Shown in pieces: positions 13,997-23,652 of a stretch of DNA of 31,058 nucleotides. How positions within the stretch are numbered: position 1 is the first letter of the stretch; every line of letters begins with the position of its first letter. The stretch lies in contig NZ_DASWSJ010000031.1 of the NCBI RefSeq assembly GCF_036402745.1, positions 1 through 31,058 on the forward strand, in the 5' to 3' direction. The stretch is from Actinophytocola sp036402745 (GTDB lineage Bacteria; Actinomycetota; Actinomycetes; Mycobacteriales; Pseudonocardiaceae). The position numbers were made by a program, and so were the translations under genes. Below the pieces are notes generated by a model. The model was not told the DNA's origin. It made no database searches and saw only the letters and a program-made list of their open reading frames with translations.

Positions 13997-15377
13997 GTGC
14001 GGCGGCGATCTCGGCGACGGCGGCGCGCAGGCGGTCCGGGGTCGTCGCCGCGTAGCCCAGGACCAGGCCGGGGTACGGGGCGCCCGTGCCGCCTCTCGTA
14101 TAGGTCGACAGGGCCGGGGTGTTGATGCCCCGCCCGGCCAGCCGGCGCTGGACGGCCGCGTCGTCGGTTCCCGCGGGCAGGCGCAGGACCACGTGCAGGC
14201 CCGCGGCCACGCCGACCGGTTGCCAGGTCGGCAAGGACGACGCCACCGCGGCCAGCAGGGCGTCGCGGCGGTGGCGGTACATCGTCCTCGTGCGGCGGAG
14301 GTGGCGGTCGTAGCCGCCGGTGCGCAGCAGCCGCGCGAACGCCGCCTGAGGCAGGGGCGAGCAGCCGAGGTCGGTCAGGCGCTTGCGTTCCACGGTGTCC
14401 GCGCGCAGCGCCGGCGGCAGGACCAGCCAGCCCAGGCGCAGCGCCGGCGCGAGCGTCTTGCTGACGCTGCCCAGGTACGCGACGTGTGCCGGCGCCATCG
14501 CCTGCATCGCGCGCAGCGCCGGGCGGTCGTAGCGGTGCTCGGCGTCGTAGTCGTCCTCGATGATCACCGCGTCGCGTTCGCGGGCCCAGGCCAGCAGCGC
14601 GTGCCGGCGGTCGGGACGCAGGGCGACGCCGAGCGGGAACTGGTGTGCCGCCGTCACGACGACCGCCCGGCACGGAGTGGCCGCCAGGGCGTCGACGACG
14701 ATGCCCGCACTGTCCACTTGGACCGGTACCGGGCGCAGGCCGTTGGCACGCAACAGGTCCGCCTGCCCGGGATGGCCGGGCTCTTCGACGGCGATGTCGG
14801 GGAGACCGCGGGCCAGCAGGACCGGCGCGAGCACCGACAGGGCCTCGGCGCCGCCGTGGGTGATGACGACGTCGTCCGGTGTCGCGGTGACCGCGCGGAC
14901 CCGGCCGAGGTACCCGGCGAGCTCCGCGCGCAGCTCGGCGAGGCCGCCGGGGTCGGGGTAGCCGAGCGCCTCGTCGGGCAGGCCGGCGAGCGCGGCGCGG
15001 GTCGCGGACACCCACTCCGCGCGCGGGAACGCGGCCAGCGCGGGAAGGCCGGGCCGCAGGTCGAACCGCCAGGCCGGCGGCCCCGGCGCGGCGTCGGCAC
15101 CCGGCGCGTCGACGGGACCGACCGAGGCCGCGACCGACGTGCCCGCCCCGCGCCGGCTGACCAGGTACCCCTCGGCGACGAGCTGGCCGTACGCCGCGGT
15201 GACGGTCCCTCGCGCGACCCCGAGCTGCGTGGCGAGGTCCCGGCTCGACGGCAGCCGGACCCCGGGCGCGAGCCGCCCGTCGCGGATGGCCGCCCGCAGC
15301 GCCGACTCCACCTGCCGCCCGCGCCGGCCGCTGACGGGCAGGAGGAGCTCGCGCAAGGTGGCCCAGTTCTCTGACAT
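13986..15377 (-). CDS. MocR/PdxR-family regulator (GntR HTH + aminotransferase-like domain)
   Basis: The N-terminal GntR-type winged helix (about 15-80; L-P-S-S-R-D-L-A, R-G-T-V-T-A-A-Y, L-V-S-R-R-G-A-G-T) is fused to a fold-type I aminotransferase domain. Its PLP-binding Lys307 lies in G-S-V-S-K-T-L-A-P-A-L-R-L-G-W, with D-D-Y-D-A-E-H-R-Y near 275. MocR proteins are PLP- or amine-responsive regulators, here divergent from an EamA-type exporter that it most likely controls. The ATG at 15377 sits eight bases from a TAAGCT -10 hexamer (leaderless). The 46-bp divergent spacer holds GTGG at 15382-15385 and CCAC at 15400-15403 as a weak candidate operator. Confidence 0.9.
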   Translation of the reverse strand: MSENWATLRELLLPVSGRRGRQVESALRAAIRDGRLAPGVRLPSSRDLATQLGVARGTVTAAYGQLVAEGYLVSRRGAGTSVAASVGPVDAPGADAAPGPPAWRFDLRPGLPALAAFPRAEWVSATRAALAGLPDEALGYPDPGGLAELRAELAGYLGRVRAVTATPDDVVITHGGAEALSVLAPVLLARGLPDIAVEEPGHPGQADLLRANGLRPVPVQVDSAGIVVDALAATPCRAVVVTAAHQFPLGVALRPDRRHALLAWARERDAVIIEDDYDAEHRYDRPALRAMQAMAPAHVAYLGSVSKTLAPALRLGWLVLPPALRADTVERKRLTDLGCSPLPQAAFARLLRTGGYDRHLRRTRTMYRHRRDALLAAVASSLPTWQPVGVAAGLHVVLRLPAGTDDAAVQRRLAGRGINTPALSTYTRGGTGAPYPGLVLGYAATTPDRLRAAVAEIAAALTA

Positions 15378-15381
15378 CGAA

Positions 15382-15403
15382 GTGGAGCTTACATCTAGGC
15401 CAC
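15382..15403. promoter_or_regulatory. Divergent mocR / EamA control region
   Basis: The short spacer contains the mocR -10 hexamer TAAGCT (15386-15391, minus strand) between GTGG and CCAC half-sites. Any regulator bound here would cover the mocR promoter and lie just upstream of the transporter start. Confidence 0.35.
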
Positions 15404-16265
15404 CTACGCGGCGATGCTCGACGCATGCTGACCTCGACCAGACGGGCCACCGGGATGGCGGCGCTCGCCGCCGCCTTCGTCGGCGCCTCCGTGCCCGTCA
15501 CCGGGCTGCTCGACGGCTACCCCGTGCTCTCCGGGCAGGCCATCCGCTACGCCATCGGCGCGGTGCTGCTCCTCGCCTGGCTGCGCGGCCGGGTCGCCCG
15601 GCCTACCCGGCGCGACCTCGCGGGCCTCACGGTCATGGTCGGCGCGGGCATGCTCGGGTTCAACGCCGCGATCCTGCTGGCCCAGCGCTACGCGACGCCG
15701 GGGTTCGTCGCGGCGATGCTCGGCGCCAGCCCGCTCCTGCTCGCGGTCGCCGCGCCGGCGCTGCGGGGTCGCCGGCCTGCGCCGGCCGCCATCGCGGGCG
15801 CGGGGCTCGTCACGGCGGGGGTGGTCGTCCTGTCCGGCGGCGGGGCGTGGCACGGGCCGGGGCTCGCGCTCGCCGTGCTCGTCGTCGGCTGCGAGGTGCT
15901 GTTCACGCTGGGCGGCGTCGGGGTGGTCGCCCGGCTCGGTGCCGTCGGCGCTTCCTTCTGGTCCTGTGTGGGCGCCGCGGTCGGCGGGGCGGTGCTGTCG
16001 AGCGCCGTGCGGGGCGACGCCGCGTGGCCGGTGCCGACCGGGACCGAGGTGCTGGCGATGGTCGTGCTCGGGTCCGTGGTCACCGCGGTGGCGTTCGGGT
16101 TCTGGTACACCGGGGTGGCGGTGCTCGGCGCGGACCGGGCGGGCGTGCTGATCGGGTTGATGCCCGTGGCGGGGCTCGCCGCGTCCGTGCTGCTGGGGCG
16201 CCAGGAGCTCACCGCCGTCGCCTGCGGCGGGGCGCTCGTGGTGGCGGCCGGGTGCGTGCTCGGGC

Positions 16266-17675
<1,410 letters not shown>

Positions 17676-17756
17676 GTATTCAGTGTGGCCTGCCGTGACG
17701 GGCCTCGCCCGGGTAGTTTGTGGTGGTGCTGGCCACTATCCACTAGGTAGGTGTGC

Positions 17757-18758
17757 ATGAGCTCCGCCGAGACACCGTCCGAGGTTGACCTCCTGATCGT
17801 CGGCGCCGGGCCCACCGGCCTGTTCGGCGCGTACTACGCCGGTTTCCGCGAGCTGAACACCGCAGTGGTGGACTCCTTGCCGGAGGCGGGCGGGCAGGTC
17901 ACCGCGATGTACCCGGAGAAGCAGATCTTCGACGTGGCCGGCTTTCCCTCGATTCTCGGTCGCGATCTGGTCGCGGCGCTGGTCGAGCAGGCCGACCAGT
18001 TCAAGCCGACCTATCTCCTGGGCCGCCGCGCCCGCACGCTGTCCGAAGTGGACGGTAAGTTCGACATGGGACTCGAGGACGGCACCGTGGTGCGGACCGG
18101 CGCCATCCTCATCACCGCGGGCATGGGTGAGTTCACCCCGCGTCCGCTGCCGGCGGGTGATGGCTGGCTCGGCCGCGGCGTCGTCAACTTCGTGCCGGAG
18201 CTGGAAGCGCTGCGCGACCAGGACGTGGTCATCGTCGGCGGCGGCGACTCGGCGTTCGACTGGGCGCTGTCGCTGCACCCGGTCGCGCGCAGCGTCACGC
18301 TGGTCCACCGGCGCAACAAGTTCCGCGCGTTCGCCGCGACCGTGCGGCAGGTCCGCGAGCTCGGTGTGCCGATCATCACCGACGCCCAGGTGATCGAGCT
18401 GCGTGGCGACGCCGACGGCACGCTGGCCGAGGTCGAGCTCGAGGTCAAGGCCGACTCGGGGCAGGAGACGGTGGTGCTGCCGGCGCAGACGGTGGTGGCC
18501 GCGCTGGGCTTCACCGCGGACCTGGGGCCGATCGAGTCGTGGGGCCTGGAGATCACCCGCCGCGCGGTGGCCGTGGACACGACGATGCGAACGGCGCGCG
18601 ACCGGATCTACGCGGCCGGCGACATCGCCGCGTACCCCGGAAAGGTCAAGCTGATCGCGACGGGCTTCGGCGAGGCCGCCACGGCGGTGAACAACATCGC
18701 GGTGGCCCTCAACCCGGAGGCCCACCTGTTCCCGGGCCACTCCAGCGACGTCAGCTGA
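17757..18758 (+). CDS. Ferredoxin/flavodoxin-NADP reductase (thioredoxin-reductase-like type)
   Basis: This FAD- and NADPH-dependent reductase of the TrxR-like FNR family has FAD motif V-G-A-G-P-T-G-L near residue 15 and NADPH motif V-I-V-G-G-G-D-S-A at about 156-164. The C-terminal FAD motif is I-Y-A-A-G-D-I-A-A-Y-P-G. The redox-active Cys-x-x-Cys of thioredoxin reductase is absent, as expected for FNR. Length is 333 aa. It transfers electrons between NADPH and ferredoxin. ATG 17757 is preferred over GTG 17751 because the purine-rich TAGGTAGG ends six bases before it. The stop lies two bases from the convergent transpeptidase stop, in the palindrome CGTCAGCTGACG. Confidence 0.9.
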   Translation: MSSAETPSEVDLLIVGAGPTGLFGAYYAGFRELNTAVVDSLPEAGGQVTAMYPEKQIFDVAGFPSILGRDLVAALVEQADQFKPTYLLGRRARTLSEVDGKFDMGLEDGTVVRTGAILITAGMGEFTPRPLPAGDGWLGRGVVNFVPELEALRDQDVVIVGGGDSAFDWALSLHPVARSVTLVHRRNKFRAFAATVRQVRELGVPIITDAQVIELRGDADGTLAEVELEVKADSGQETVVLPAQTVVAALGFTADLGPIESWGLEITRRAVAVDTTMRTARDRIYAAGDIAAYPGKVKLIATGFGEAATAVNNIAVALNPEAHLFPGHSSDVS

Positions 18759-18760
18759 CG

Positions 18761-19270
18761 CTACGGCAGGACCTGCACGATCTCGCCCGGTCGCAGGCGC
18801 GCGAAGAACACCTGCGCGGCAGCGATCGTCAGGTGGACGCAGCCGTGTGAGTCGGTCCTGGTGTCGCCGCCGTGGAAGGCGATGCCGCCCGGGGCGAAGA
18901 ACACCGAGTACGGCATCGGGGTGCCGTAGACGCTGCTCGTGTTGTCCTGGTCCTTCCACGACACCGGGTACGTGCCCGTCGGGGTCGGCTCCGTGGGGCT
19001 GCCGTGCGAGATCGGGACCGGGCCGTAGTCGGCGACGCCGCCCTTGACCAGCCAGGCCCGCTTCGCCGACAGGCTCACGCAGGCCCGGACCGTCGGCGCG
19101 CACGGCGGTGGGGGTGGCGCGGTGGTCGTGGTCGTGGTCGCCGTGGTGGGCGGCGGCGTCGTGGTCGTCGTGACCGGTGGCGGGGCGGCGGCCGGCTCGG
19201 CCTGGGCCGTGCACGCCGCGGCGGTCAGGCCCAGCAGCCCTGCCAGAACGGCGATGCGCACGCGCGCCAT
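18761..19270 (-). CDS. L,D-transpeptidase (YkuD) lipoprotein, copy 1
   Basis: The 169-aa exported protein has an N-terminal signal and lipobox L-T-A-A-A-C (Cys20), so it should be lipid-anchored outside the membrane. A Pro/Thr-rich linker (about 27-55) spans to a compact YkuD domain with H-G-G-D (His133) and catalytic S-H-G-C-V-H-L (Cys144). L,D-transpeptidases make 3-3 cross-links in peptidoglycan or attach proteins to it. The ATG at 19270 follows GGGAGG with a five-base spacer. It is the second gene of a tandem pair, 54 bp downstream of copy 2. The domain is shorter than the Ig-fold-containing mycobacterial Ldt proteins. Confidence 0.88.
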   Translation of the reverse strand: MARVRIAVLAGLLGLTAAACTAQAEPAAAPPPVTTTTTPPPTTATTTTTTAPPPPPCAPTVRACVSLSAKRAWLVKGGVADYGPVPISHGSPTEPTPTGTYPVSWKDQDNTSSVYGTPMPYSVFFAPGGIAFHGGDTRTDSHGCVHLTIAAAQVFFARLRPGEIVQVLP

Positions 19271-19324
19271 GGAAACCTCCCGCTTGTCACCAGTAACTCA
19301 CGCGACGGCGGGAGGTTGGGTTGC

Positions 19325-19921
19325 CTAGGGCACGACCTGGACGGTGTCGCCGACCTGCAGCCCCTCGTAGAACGTCTGCGCGGCCGAGCGGGACAGGTGG
19401 ATGCAGCCGTGCGACAGGGCGCTCAGGCTGCCCTGGTGGAACGCGATGCCGCCGTTGAAGAACACCGAGTACGGCATCGGCGCGTCGTCGAACTCGCTGC
19501 TGAGGTGGTCGATGTCCTTCCAGCCGACATGGAAGGTGCCGGGCGGGGTGAGGTGGCCGGGCCGGCCGTGGGTGATCGGCACCGGGCCGAGCACGACCCT
19601 GCCGCCGGCGAGCAGCCACGACTGGTTCGCCGACAGGTCGACGCACGCGTCCACGCCGGCACCACACGGCACGCCGGTCGGCGGCGGGGGTGGCGGCGGC
19701 GGGGCGGCCTTCGTGATCGTCGCGTCGGCCTCGACGACCTTCGGCAGCGGGGGCATCTTCGTCGGGCCCGGGGGCTTGGGTGACGTGGCGCTCGACTCCG
19801 GGCCCGTCGGCGCCGGGGCGGTGGGCGCGGGCGGTGGCGCCGCGCTGTCGGCCGTCGCGCATGCCGTGAGAAGTCCGGCTCCGGCCATGACCAGTGCCGC
19901 CATCATCGTGCGCACGCGCAT
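19325..19921 (-). CDS. L,D-transpeptidase (YkuD) lipoprotein, copy 2
   Basis: The 198-aa paralogue is the upstream gene of the pair. ATG 19921 is chosen over an upstream in-frame start because AAGGAG precedes it at proper distance and the N-terminus becomes a lipoprotein signal ending L-L-T-A-C (Cys21). A long Pro-rich linker (about 28-85, including eight consecutive prolines) leads to a YkuD domain with H-Q-G-S (His162) and S-H-G-C-I-H-L (Cys173). The two copies share M-P-Y-S-V-F-F and G-I-A-F-H, so they are a diverged tandem duplication. The function is peptidoglycan remodelling at the outer face of the membrane. Confidence 0.88.
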   Translation of the reverse strand: MRVRTMMAALVMAGAGLLTACATADSAAPPPAPTAPAPTGPESSATSPKPPGPTKMPPLPKVVEADATITKAAPPPPPPPPTGVPCGAGVDACVDLSANQSWLLAGGRVVLGPVPITHGRPGHLTPPGTFHVGWKDIDHLSSEFDDAPMPYSVFFNGGIAFHQGSLSALSHGCIHLSRSAAQTFYEGLQVGDTVQVVP

Positions 19922-20016
19922 CCGTCGGCTCCTTCCAGCCTTTGCCCAGAAAGACGCGTCAGGGTAGCCGGACGTTGTCAATTCACCAGGAGGCGTGCGC
20001 AAACCGTTACCCGAAG

Positions 20017-20061
20017 CCGGATGCCGCCCGCGGGACTCAGTGTCGTGCGGGCGGCATCCGG
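20017..20061 (-). terminator. Intrinsic-type hairpin downstream of the serine protease gene
   Basis: Perfect 15-bp arms (20017-20031 and 20047-20061) enclose a 15-nt loop, beginning 10 bp after the protease stop. There is no clear T-run, as is common for actinobacterial terminators. It also separates the protease from the transpeptidase pair. Confidence 0.75.
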
Positions 20062-20071
20062 AGGTGGCCGG

Positions 20072-20851
20072 TCAGGCCCCGGTTGTCTGACCGATCCAGT
20101 CCACGTACGACGTCGCGTCGGTGTAGATCGACGGGCCGGTCGCACACGTGGAGTCGTTGTTGCCGCTGCGGCTGGTGACGCCGACCAGCGACCAGCCGCT
20201 GCCGGCACCCACGATCTGCGGGCCGCCGGAGTCGCCGTAGCACGCACCGGCGTTGCCGCCGGGGTTGCTGGTGCACAGCTCGAGCGAGCCGTCGATGCCC
20301 GTGCAGGCGCTCGCGTCGAGGACCTCGACGTCGAGCTGCTGCAGGAAGTCCGGCGCGCCACAGGCCCCCGGCTGCGGGCACGTCTGGCCCCAGCCGAGCA
20401 GCCGGGACGCGGACCCGACCGGGGCGTCGGCCGCCACGGTGATCGGCGCCGACGTGGCCGGCGCGGACAGCTTGACCAGCGCGATGTCGTTGCCGGCCGA
20501 GGCACCGTCGTAGCCCGGGTGCACGACGATCTGCGCGGCCTGCGCCTGCTCGCCGCCGGTCTGGTACTCGTTGCTGCCGATGCGCATCGAGACACTCGCC
20601 GGCGAGCTGCCCTGGACGCAGTGCGCGGCGGTGACGACCCACTCCGGGCTGATCAGCGAGCCACCACAGAAGTGCTGGCCGCCTTCCTGCAACGACACCA
20701 TGAACGAGTACGTCTGGTCGGCGTCCCCGCCGCCCACGATCATCGGCGTGACACCCGGCTCGTCGTCCGCGAACGCGGACGGCCCAACCACGACCGCCGC
20801 GAGAGCGGTTGCGCCGGCGAGAAGGCCCACGACCAGAGAACGCTTCTTCAC
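20072..20851 (-). CDS. Secreted S1-family serine protease (chymotrypsin fold)
   Basis: The GTG start at 20851 is fixed by GGAAGGAG just upstream and gives a Sec signal peptide (V-K-K-R, hydrophobic core, P-S-A-F-A) and a short propeptide before the mature N-terminus I-V-G-G (38-41). The catalytic triad is His77 in T-A-A-H-C, Asp122 in N-D-I-A-L and Ser208 in G-D-S-G-G-P. Length is 259 aa. Six residues before the serine, where trypsin has Asp, this protein has Gly (G-A-C-Y-G-D-S), so trypsin-like Arg/Lys specificity is unlikely despite overall similarity to Streptomyces trypsins. It is probably an extracellular degradative enzyme activated by propeptide removal. Confidence 0.9.
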   Translation of the reverse strand: MKKRSLVVGLLAGATALAAVVVGPSAFADDEPGVTPMIVGGGDADQTYSFMVSLQEGGQHFCGGSLISPEWVVTAAHCVQGSSPASVSMRIGSNEYQTGGEQAQAAQIVVHPGYDGASAGNDIALVKLSAPATSAPITVAADAPVGSASRLLGWGQTCPQPGACGAPDFLQQLDVEVLDASACTGIDGSLELCTSNPGGNAGACYGDSGGPQIVGAGSGWSLVGVTSRSGNNDSTCATGPSIYTDATSYVDWIGQTTGA

Positions 20852-20871
20852 GTGTCTCTCCTTCCATGCCC

Positions 20872-20890
20872 CATGTCCTGGCTGGACATG
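20872..20890 (-). promoter_or_regulatory. Dyad near the protease promoter, candidate operator
   Basis: CATGTCC and GGACATG are separated by five bases. A TACCTT -10-like hexamer lies at 20897-20902 on the minus strand, which would place the dyad at or just after the transcription start, where a repressor would block initiation. Confidence 0.4.
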
Positions 20891-20975
20891 TAGCGGAAGG
20901 TAGCCGTCGGTCACGAATGAGTGACACCCGCGAAAGTAGGAAGCCCGACCGACGATCGTCGGTCAGGTGCCGTGG

Positions 20976-22037
20976 TCACGGGAGGGGCGGGAGCGGCTTC
21001 TCCTCGATGGCCTTGTCGATTCGGTCGAAGTCGACGCTCGAGTACTCGCGGAGCTTCGTCAGCCGGTGGAAGCCGTCGATCATGCGGACCGTGCCGGACT
21101 TCGAGCGCATCACGATCGACTGGGTGGTGCAGCCGCCGCTGCGGTAGTGCACGCCGCGCAGCAGGTCGCCGTCGGTGATGCCGGTGGCGCAGAAGAACGC
21201 GTTGTCGCCGCTGACCAGGTCGTCGGTGAGCAGCACGCGGTCGAGGTCGTGGCCGGCGCCGATGGCCTTCTCGCGCTCGGCGTCGTCCTTGGGCCACAGC
21301 CGGGCCTGAATCCCGCCGCCCATGCACTTGAGCGCGCACGCGGCGATGATGCCCTCCGGCGTGCCGCCGATGCCGATCAGCATGTCGACGCCGGTGTTCG
21401 GCCGGGCCGCGGAGATGGCGCCCGCGACGTCGCCGTCGGTGATGAAGTGGATCCGCGCGCCCGCGTCGCGGACCGCGCGCACGAGGTCGGCGTGCCGGGC
21501 CCGGTCGAGGATGCAGACGGTCACGTCGGACACGTCGGTGTGCTTGGCCTTGGCCACCCGGCGGATGTTCTCGCCGACCGGCGCGGTGAGGTCGACGACG
21601 TCGGCCGCCTCCGGGCCGACCGCGAGCTTCTCCATGTAGAACACCGCGGACGGGTCGAACATCGCGCCCTTCTCGGTGGCCGCGAGCACCGCGATGGCGT
21701 TGGGCATTCCCTTGGCCATCAACGTGGTCCCGTCGATCGGGTCGACCGCGACGTCGCACTCGGGGCCGTCGCCGTTGCCGACCTCCTCGCCGTTGTAGAG
21801 CATCGGCGCCTGGTCCTTCTCACCCTCGCCGATGACGACGACGCCCCGCATCGAGACGGTGCCGATGAGCTTGCGCATGGCGTCGACCGCCGCGCCGTCG
21901 CCGCCGATCTTGTCGCCACGGCCCACCCAGCGGCCCGCCGCCATCGCCGCCGCCTCCGTGACCCTGACCAGCTCCAGGGCCAGGTTGCGGTCGGGTGCCT
22001 CGCGCCGCCGCGACGTCTGGTCGGTGGACTGGGTCAT
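20976..22037 (-). CDS. glpX: Class II fructose-1,6-bisphosphatase
   Basis: GlpX hydrolyses fructose 1,6-bisphosphate in gluconeogenesis. It is the main FBPase of actinobacteria. Visible motifs are G-D-K-I-G-G-D-G-A-A (41-50), I-G-E-G-E-K-D-Q-A-P-M-L (metal-binding, about 69-80), D-V-A-V-D-P-I-D-G-T-T (95-105) and G-I-G-G-T-P-E-G. Length is 353 aa. The ATG at 22037 is preceded by GGGGAGGG. It is divergent from the DUF4245 gene, the same order as mycobacterial glpX (Rv1099c)-Rv1100; fumC is the other member of that cluster but here is displaced by about 3 kb. Confidence 0.93.
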   Translation of the reverse strand: MTQSTDQTSRRREAPDRNLALELVRVTEAAAMAAGRWVGRGDKIGGDGAAVDAMRKLIGTVSMRGVVVIGEGEKDQAPMLYNGEEVGNGDGPECDVAVDPIDGTTLMAKGMPNAIAVLAATEKGAMFDPSAVFYMEKLAVGPEAADVVDLTAPVGENIRRVAKAKHTDVSDVTVCILDRARHADLVRAVRDAGARIHFITDGDVAGAISAARPNTGVDMLIGIGGTPEGIIAACALKCMGGGIQARLWPKDDAEREKAIGAGHDLDRVLLTDDLVSGDNAFFCATGITDGDLLRGVHYRSGGCTTQSIVMRSKSGTVRMIDGFHRLTKLREYSSVDFDRIDKAIEEKPLPPLP

Positions 22038-22141
22038 GCCGCCCTCCCCGGGGTTGTCCGCAAACGAACCCTTCGATCCTCCCAGATTTCGGGATGCCGG
22101 TACGAGTGAGCATGATCTCGACGGCCTGCGAGTATGGGCGC

Positions 22142-22729
22142 GTGACGGACAGCGGGCGCCCGCCAGGGCGGGCAGGACTCGGCATGCGCGACATGATCGG
22201 GGCGATGGTCGTGCTGCTGGTGATCGTCGGCGTTCTGGTGGCGGTGACCCGGGGGTGCTCGTTCGACCCCGGCGCGCCGTCGGCCAACCCGGACACCGCG
22301 CCCAGCGTCGACGCGTCCGCCAAGCTGCGCGAGGCGGCCGCCTCGGTGACCTTCCCCGTGCGTCAGCCGGCGGTCCCGAAGGGCTGGAAGGCCAACTCGT
22401 CCTCCACCGCCGGGGTCGGTTCGGGGGCCGCCGCCGACGTGGTGGTCCGGGTCGGCTGGCTCACGTCCTCCGGGCGGTACCTGCAGCTGAGCCAGTCCGG
22501 CGGCACGGTGCCCGACGTGCTGCAGACCGAGACCGGCGAGTCCGGCACGCGCACCGGCACGGTCGCGGTGGCCGGCGTGACGTGGGAGACCTACCCGTCC
22601 CGGCGCGACGAGGTGGCGTGGGTGACGACGCTCGACGGCGTGGTGACGCTGCTGACCGGCAGCGCGGCGCAGGGCGAGTTCGAGCAGCTGGCCAAGGCTG
22701 TCCAGAACGCCGAGCCGCTGGCCGTCTAG
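22142..22729 (+). CDS. DUF4245 single-pass membrane protein
   Basis: The 195-aa protein has one N-terminal hydrophobic helix (about 21-36) after a short basic cytoplasmic tail and an extracytoplasmic C-terminal domain with V-P-K-G-W-K-A-N, Y-L-Q-L-S-Q-S and W-V-T-T-L-D-G. This matches DUF4245 (Rv1100-like), whose function is unknown. The GTG start at 22142 is close to a GAGTAT -10-like element, so the mRNA may be leaderless. Its stop and the stop of the convergent tag gene fall in the same CTAG tetranucleotide. Confidence 0.82.
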   Translation: MTDSGRPPGRAGLGMRDMIGAMVVLLVIVGVLVAVTRGCSFDPGAPSANPDTAPSVDASAKLREAAASVTFPVRQPAVPKGWKANSSSTAGVGSGAAADVVVRVGWLTSSGRYLQLSQSGGTVPDVLQTETGESGTRTGTVAVAGVTWETYPSRRDEVAWVTTLDGVVTLLTGSAAQGEFEQLAKAVQNAEPLAV

Positions 22730-23298
22730 GTGGCCCGCCAGCAGCCCACGACGTGGTCGTCGACCATGCCGGTGGCCTGCATCAGCGCGTAGGCCGTGGT
22801 GGGGCCGACGAAGGCGAAGCCGCGCTTCTTGAGGTCCTTGGCCATCGCCTTCGACTCGGGGGTGATGGCGGGGACCTCGGACAGCGTCTTCGGCCGGGGG
22901 CGGGTGGCAGGGTCGGGCGCGAAGGACCACAGCAGCTCGTCCAGCGGCACGTCGAGCGAGGCGATGGCGCGGGCGTTGCGGATGGCCGCGTCGATCTTGG
23001 CGCGGTTGCGCACGATGGCCGTGTCGGCCATCAGGCGGGCGACGTCCTTGTCGCCGAACTCGGCCACCAGCTTGGGCTCGAAGCCCGCGAACGCCTGCCG
23101 GAAGCCCGCGCGCTTGCGCAGGATGGTGAGCCACGACAGGCCCGACTGGAACGCCTCCAGCGTGAGCCGCTCGTAGAGGGCCTGCTCACCGCGCAGCGGC
23201 ACGCCCCACTCGTCGTCGTGGTAGGCGACGTAGTCCTCCGCCGAGTTGCCCCAGGGACAACGCGCCCGGCCGTCGGCGCCCGGCGTGGCACTGCTCAC
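22726..23298 (-). CDS. tag: DNA-3-methyladenine glycosylase I
   Basis: Tag excises 3-methyladenine from alkylated DNA. The HhH-superfamily protein is 190 aa. The zinc-snap residues are in place: Cys14 (R-C-P-W-G), His27 (A-Y-H-D-D-E-W-G), and His182/Cys186 (D-D-H-V-V-G-C-W). F-Q-S-G-L-S-W-L-T-I-L-R-K-R and G-F-A-F-V-G-P-T-T-A-Y-A complete the active site. The start is GTG 23298, overlapping the DivIVA-like stop (GTGA), so it is translationally coupled as the last gene of the folP2-gpgS operon. This order is conserved with mycobacterial Rv1207-Rv1210. Confidence 0.93.
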   Translation of the reverse strand: MSSATPGADGRARCPWGNSAEDYVAYHDDEWGVPLRGEQALYERLTLEAFQSGLSWLTILRKRAGFRQAFAGFEPKLVAEFGDKDVARLMADTAIVRNRAKIDAAIRNARAIASLDVPLDELLWSFAPDPATRPRPKTLSEVPAITPESKAMAKDLKKRGFAFVGPTTAYALMQATGMVDDHVVGCWRAT

Positions 23299-23618
23299 GA
23301 CCGGGACTCCGACTCGGCGCCGCTGAGGTCGAGGCGCTCGCGTAACTCGGCCACCTCGGCCCGCAGCTCGTCGAGCTCGCCGCCGACCCGGCGCAGCACC
23401 CAGTCGACCTCGGACATCTTGTACCCGCGCACGACCAGCTGGAACCGGACGTCGCGGACATCCTCGGCGGTGATCCCGGACGACGGCAGCCGCGTGGGCG
23501 AGGCGCCCGGCGGCAGTGCCGGCAGCTCCTCGCCCCGGCCGAACACGACCGAGGCCAGCAGGAACACCACGGCCGCCACGAGGACCATGACGACCAGGTA
23601 GATCAGAGCGGTGGTCAC
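23295..23618 (-). CDS. DivIVA-domain-like small membrane protein
   Basis: The 107-residue protein has one N-terminal transmembrane helix (about 5-28, T-A-L-I-Y-L-V-V-M-V-L-V), then a DivIVA-like segment D-V-R-F-Q-L-V-V-R-G-Y-K-M-S-E-V-D-W-V-L, and a C-terminal Leu/Glu coiled coil. This is the Rv1209 type. The DivIVA fold recognises curved membranes, suggesting a polar or septal scaffold. Start GTG 23618 is chosen because the upstream extension lacks family character; CACGAT seven bases upstream may be a -10 element. The stop overlaps the tag start. Confidence 0.8.
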   Translation of the reverse strand: MTTALIYLVVMVLVAAVVFLLASVVFGRGEELPALPPGASPTRLPSSGITAEDVRDVRFQLVVRGYKMSEVDWVLRRVGGELDELRAEVAELRERLDLSGAESESRS

Positions 23619-23652
23619 GACAGGGATCGTGTCACACGCCACCGACAGGAAG

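Noticed and set aside
13747..15501. Long minus-strand open frame of 584 codons over mocR
   Set aside because: It is an Arg/Pro/Gly-rich shadow of the MocR gene in another frame, typical of GC-rich DNA; the MocR frame has clear HTH and PLP motifs.
19080..19210. Thr/Pro-coding stretch as a DNA repeat of regulatory interest
   Set aside because: It encodes the flexible linker between lipid anchor and YkuD domain, a normal low-complexity region in such lipoproteins.
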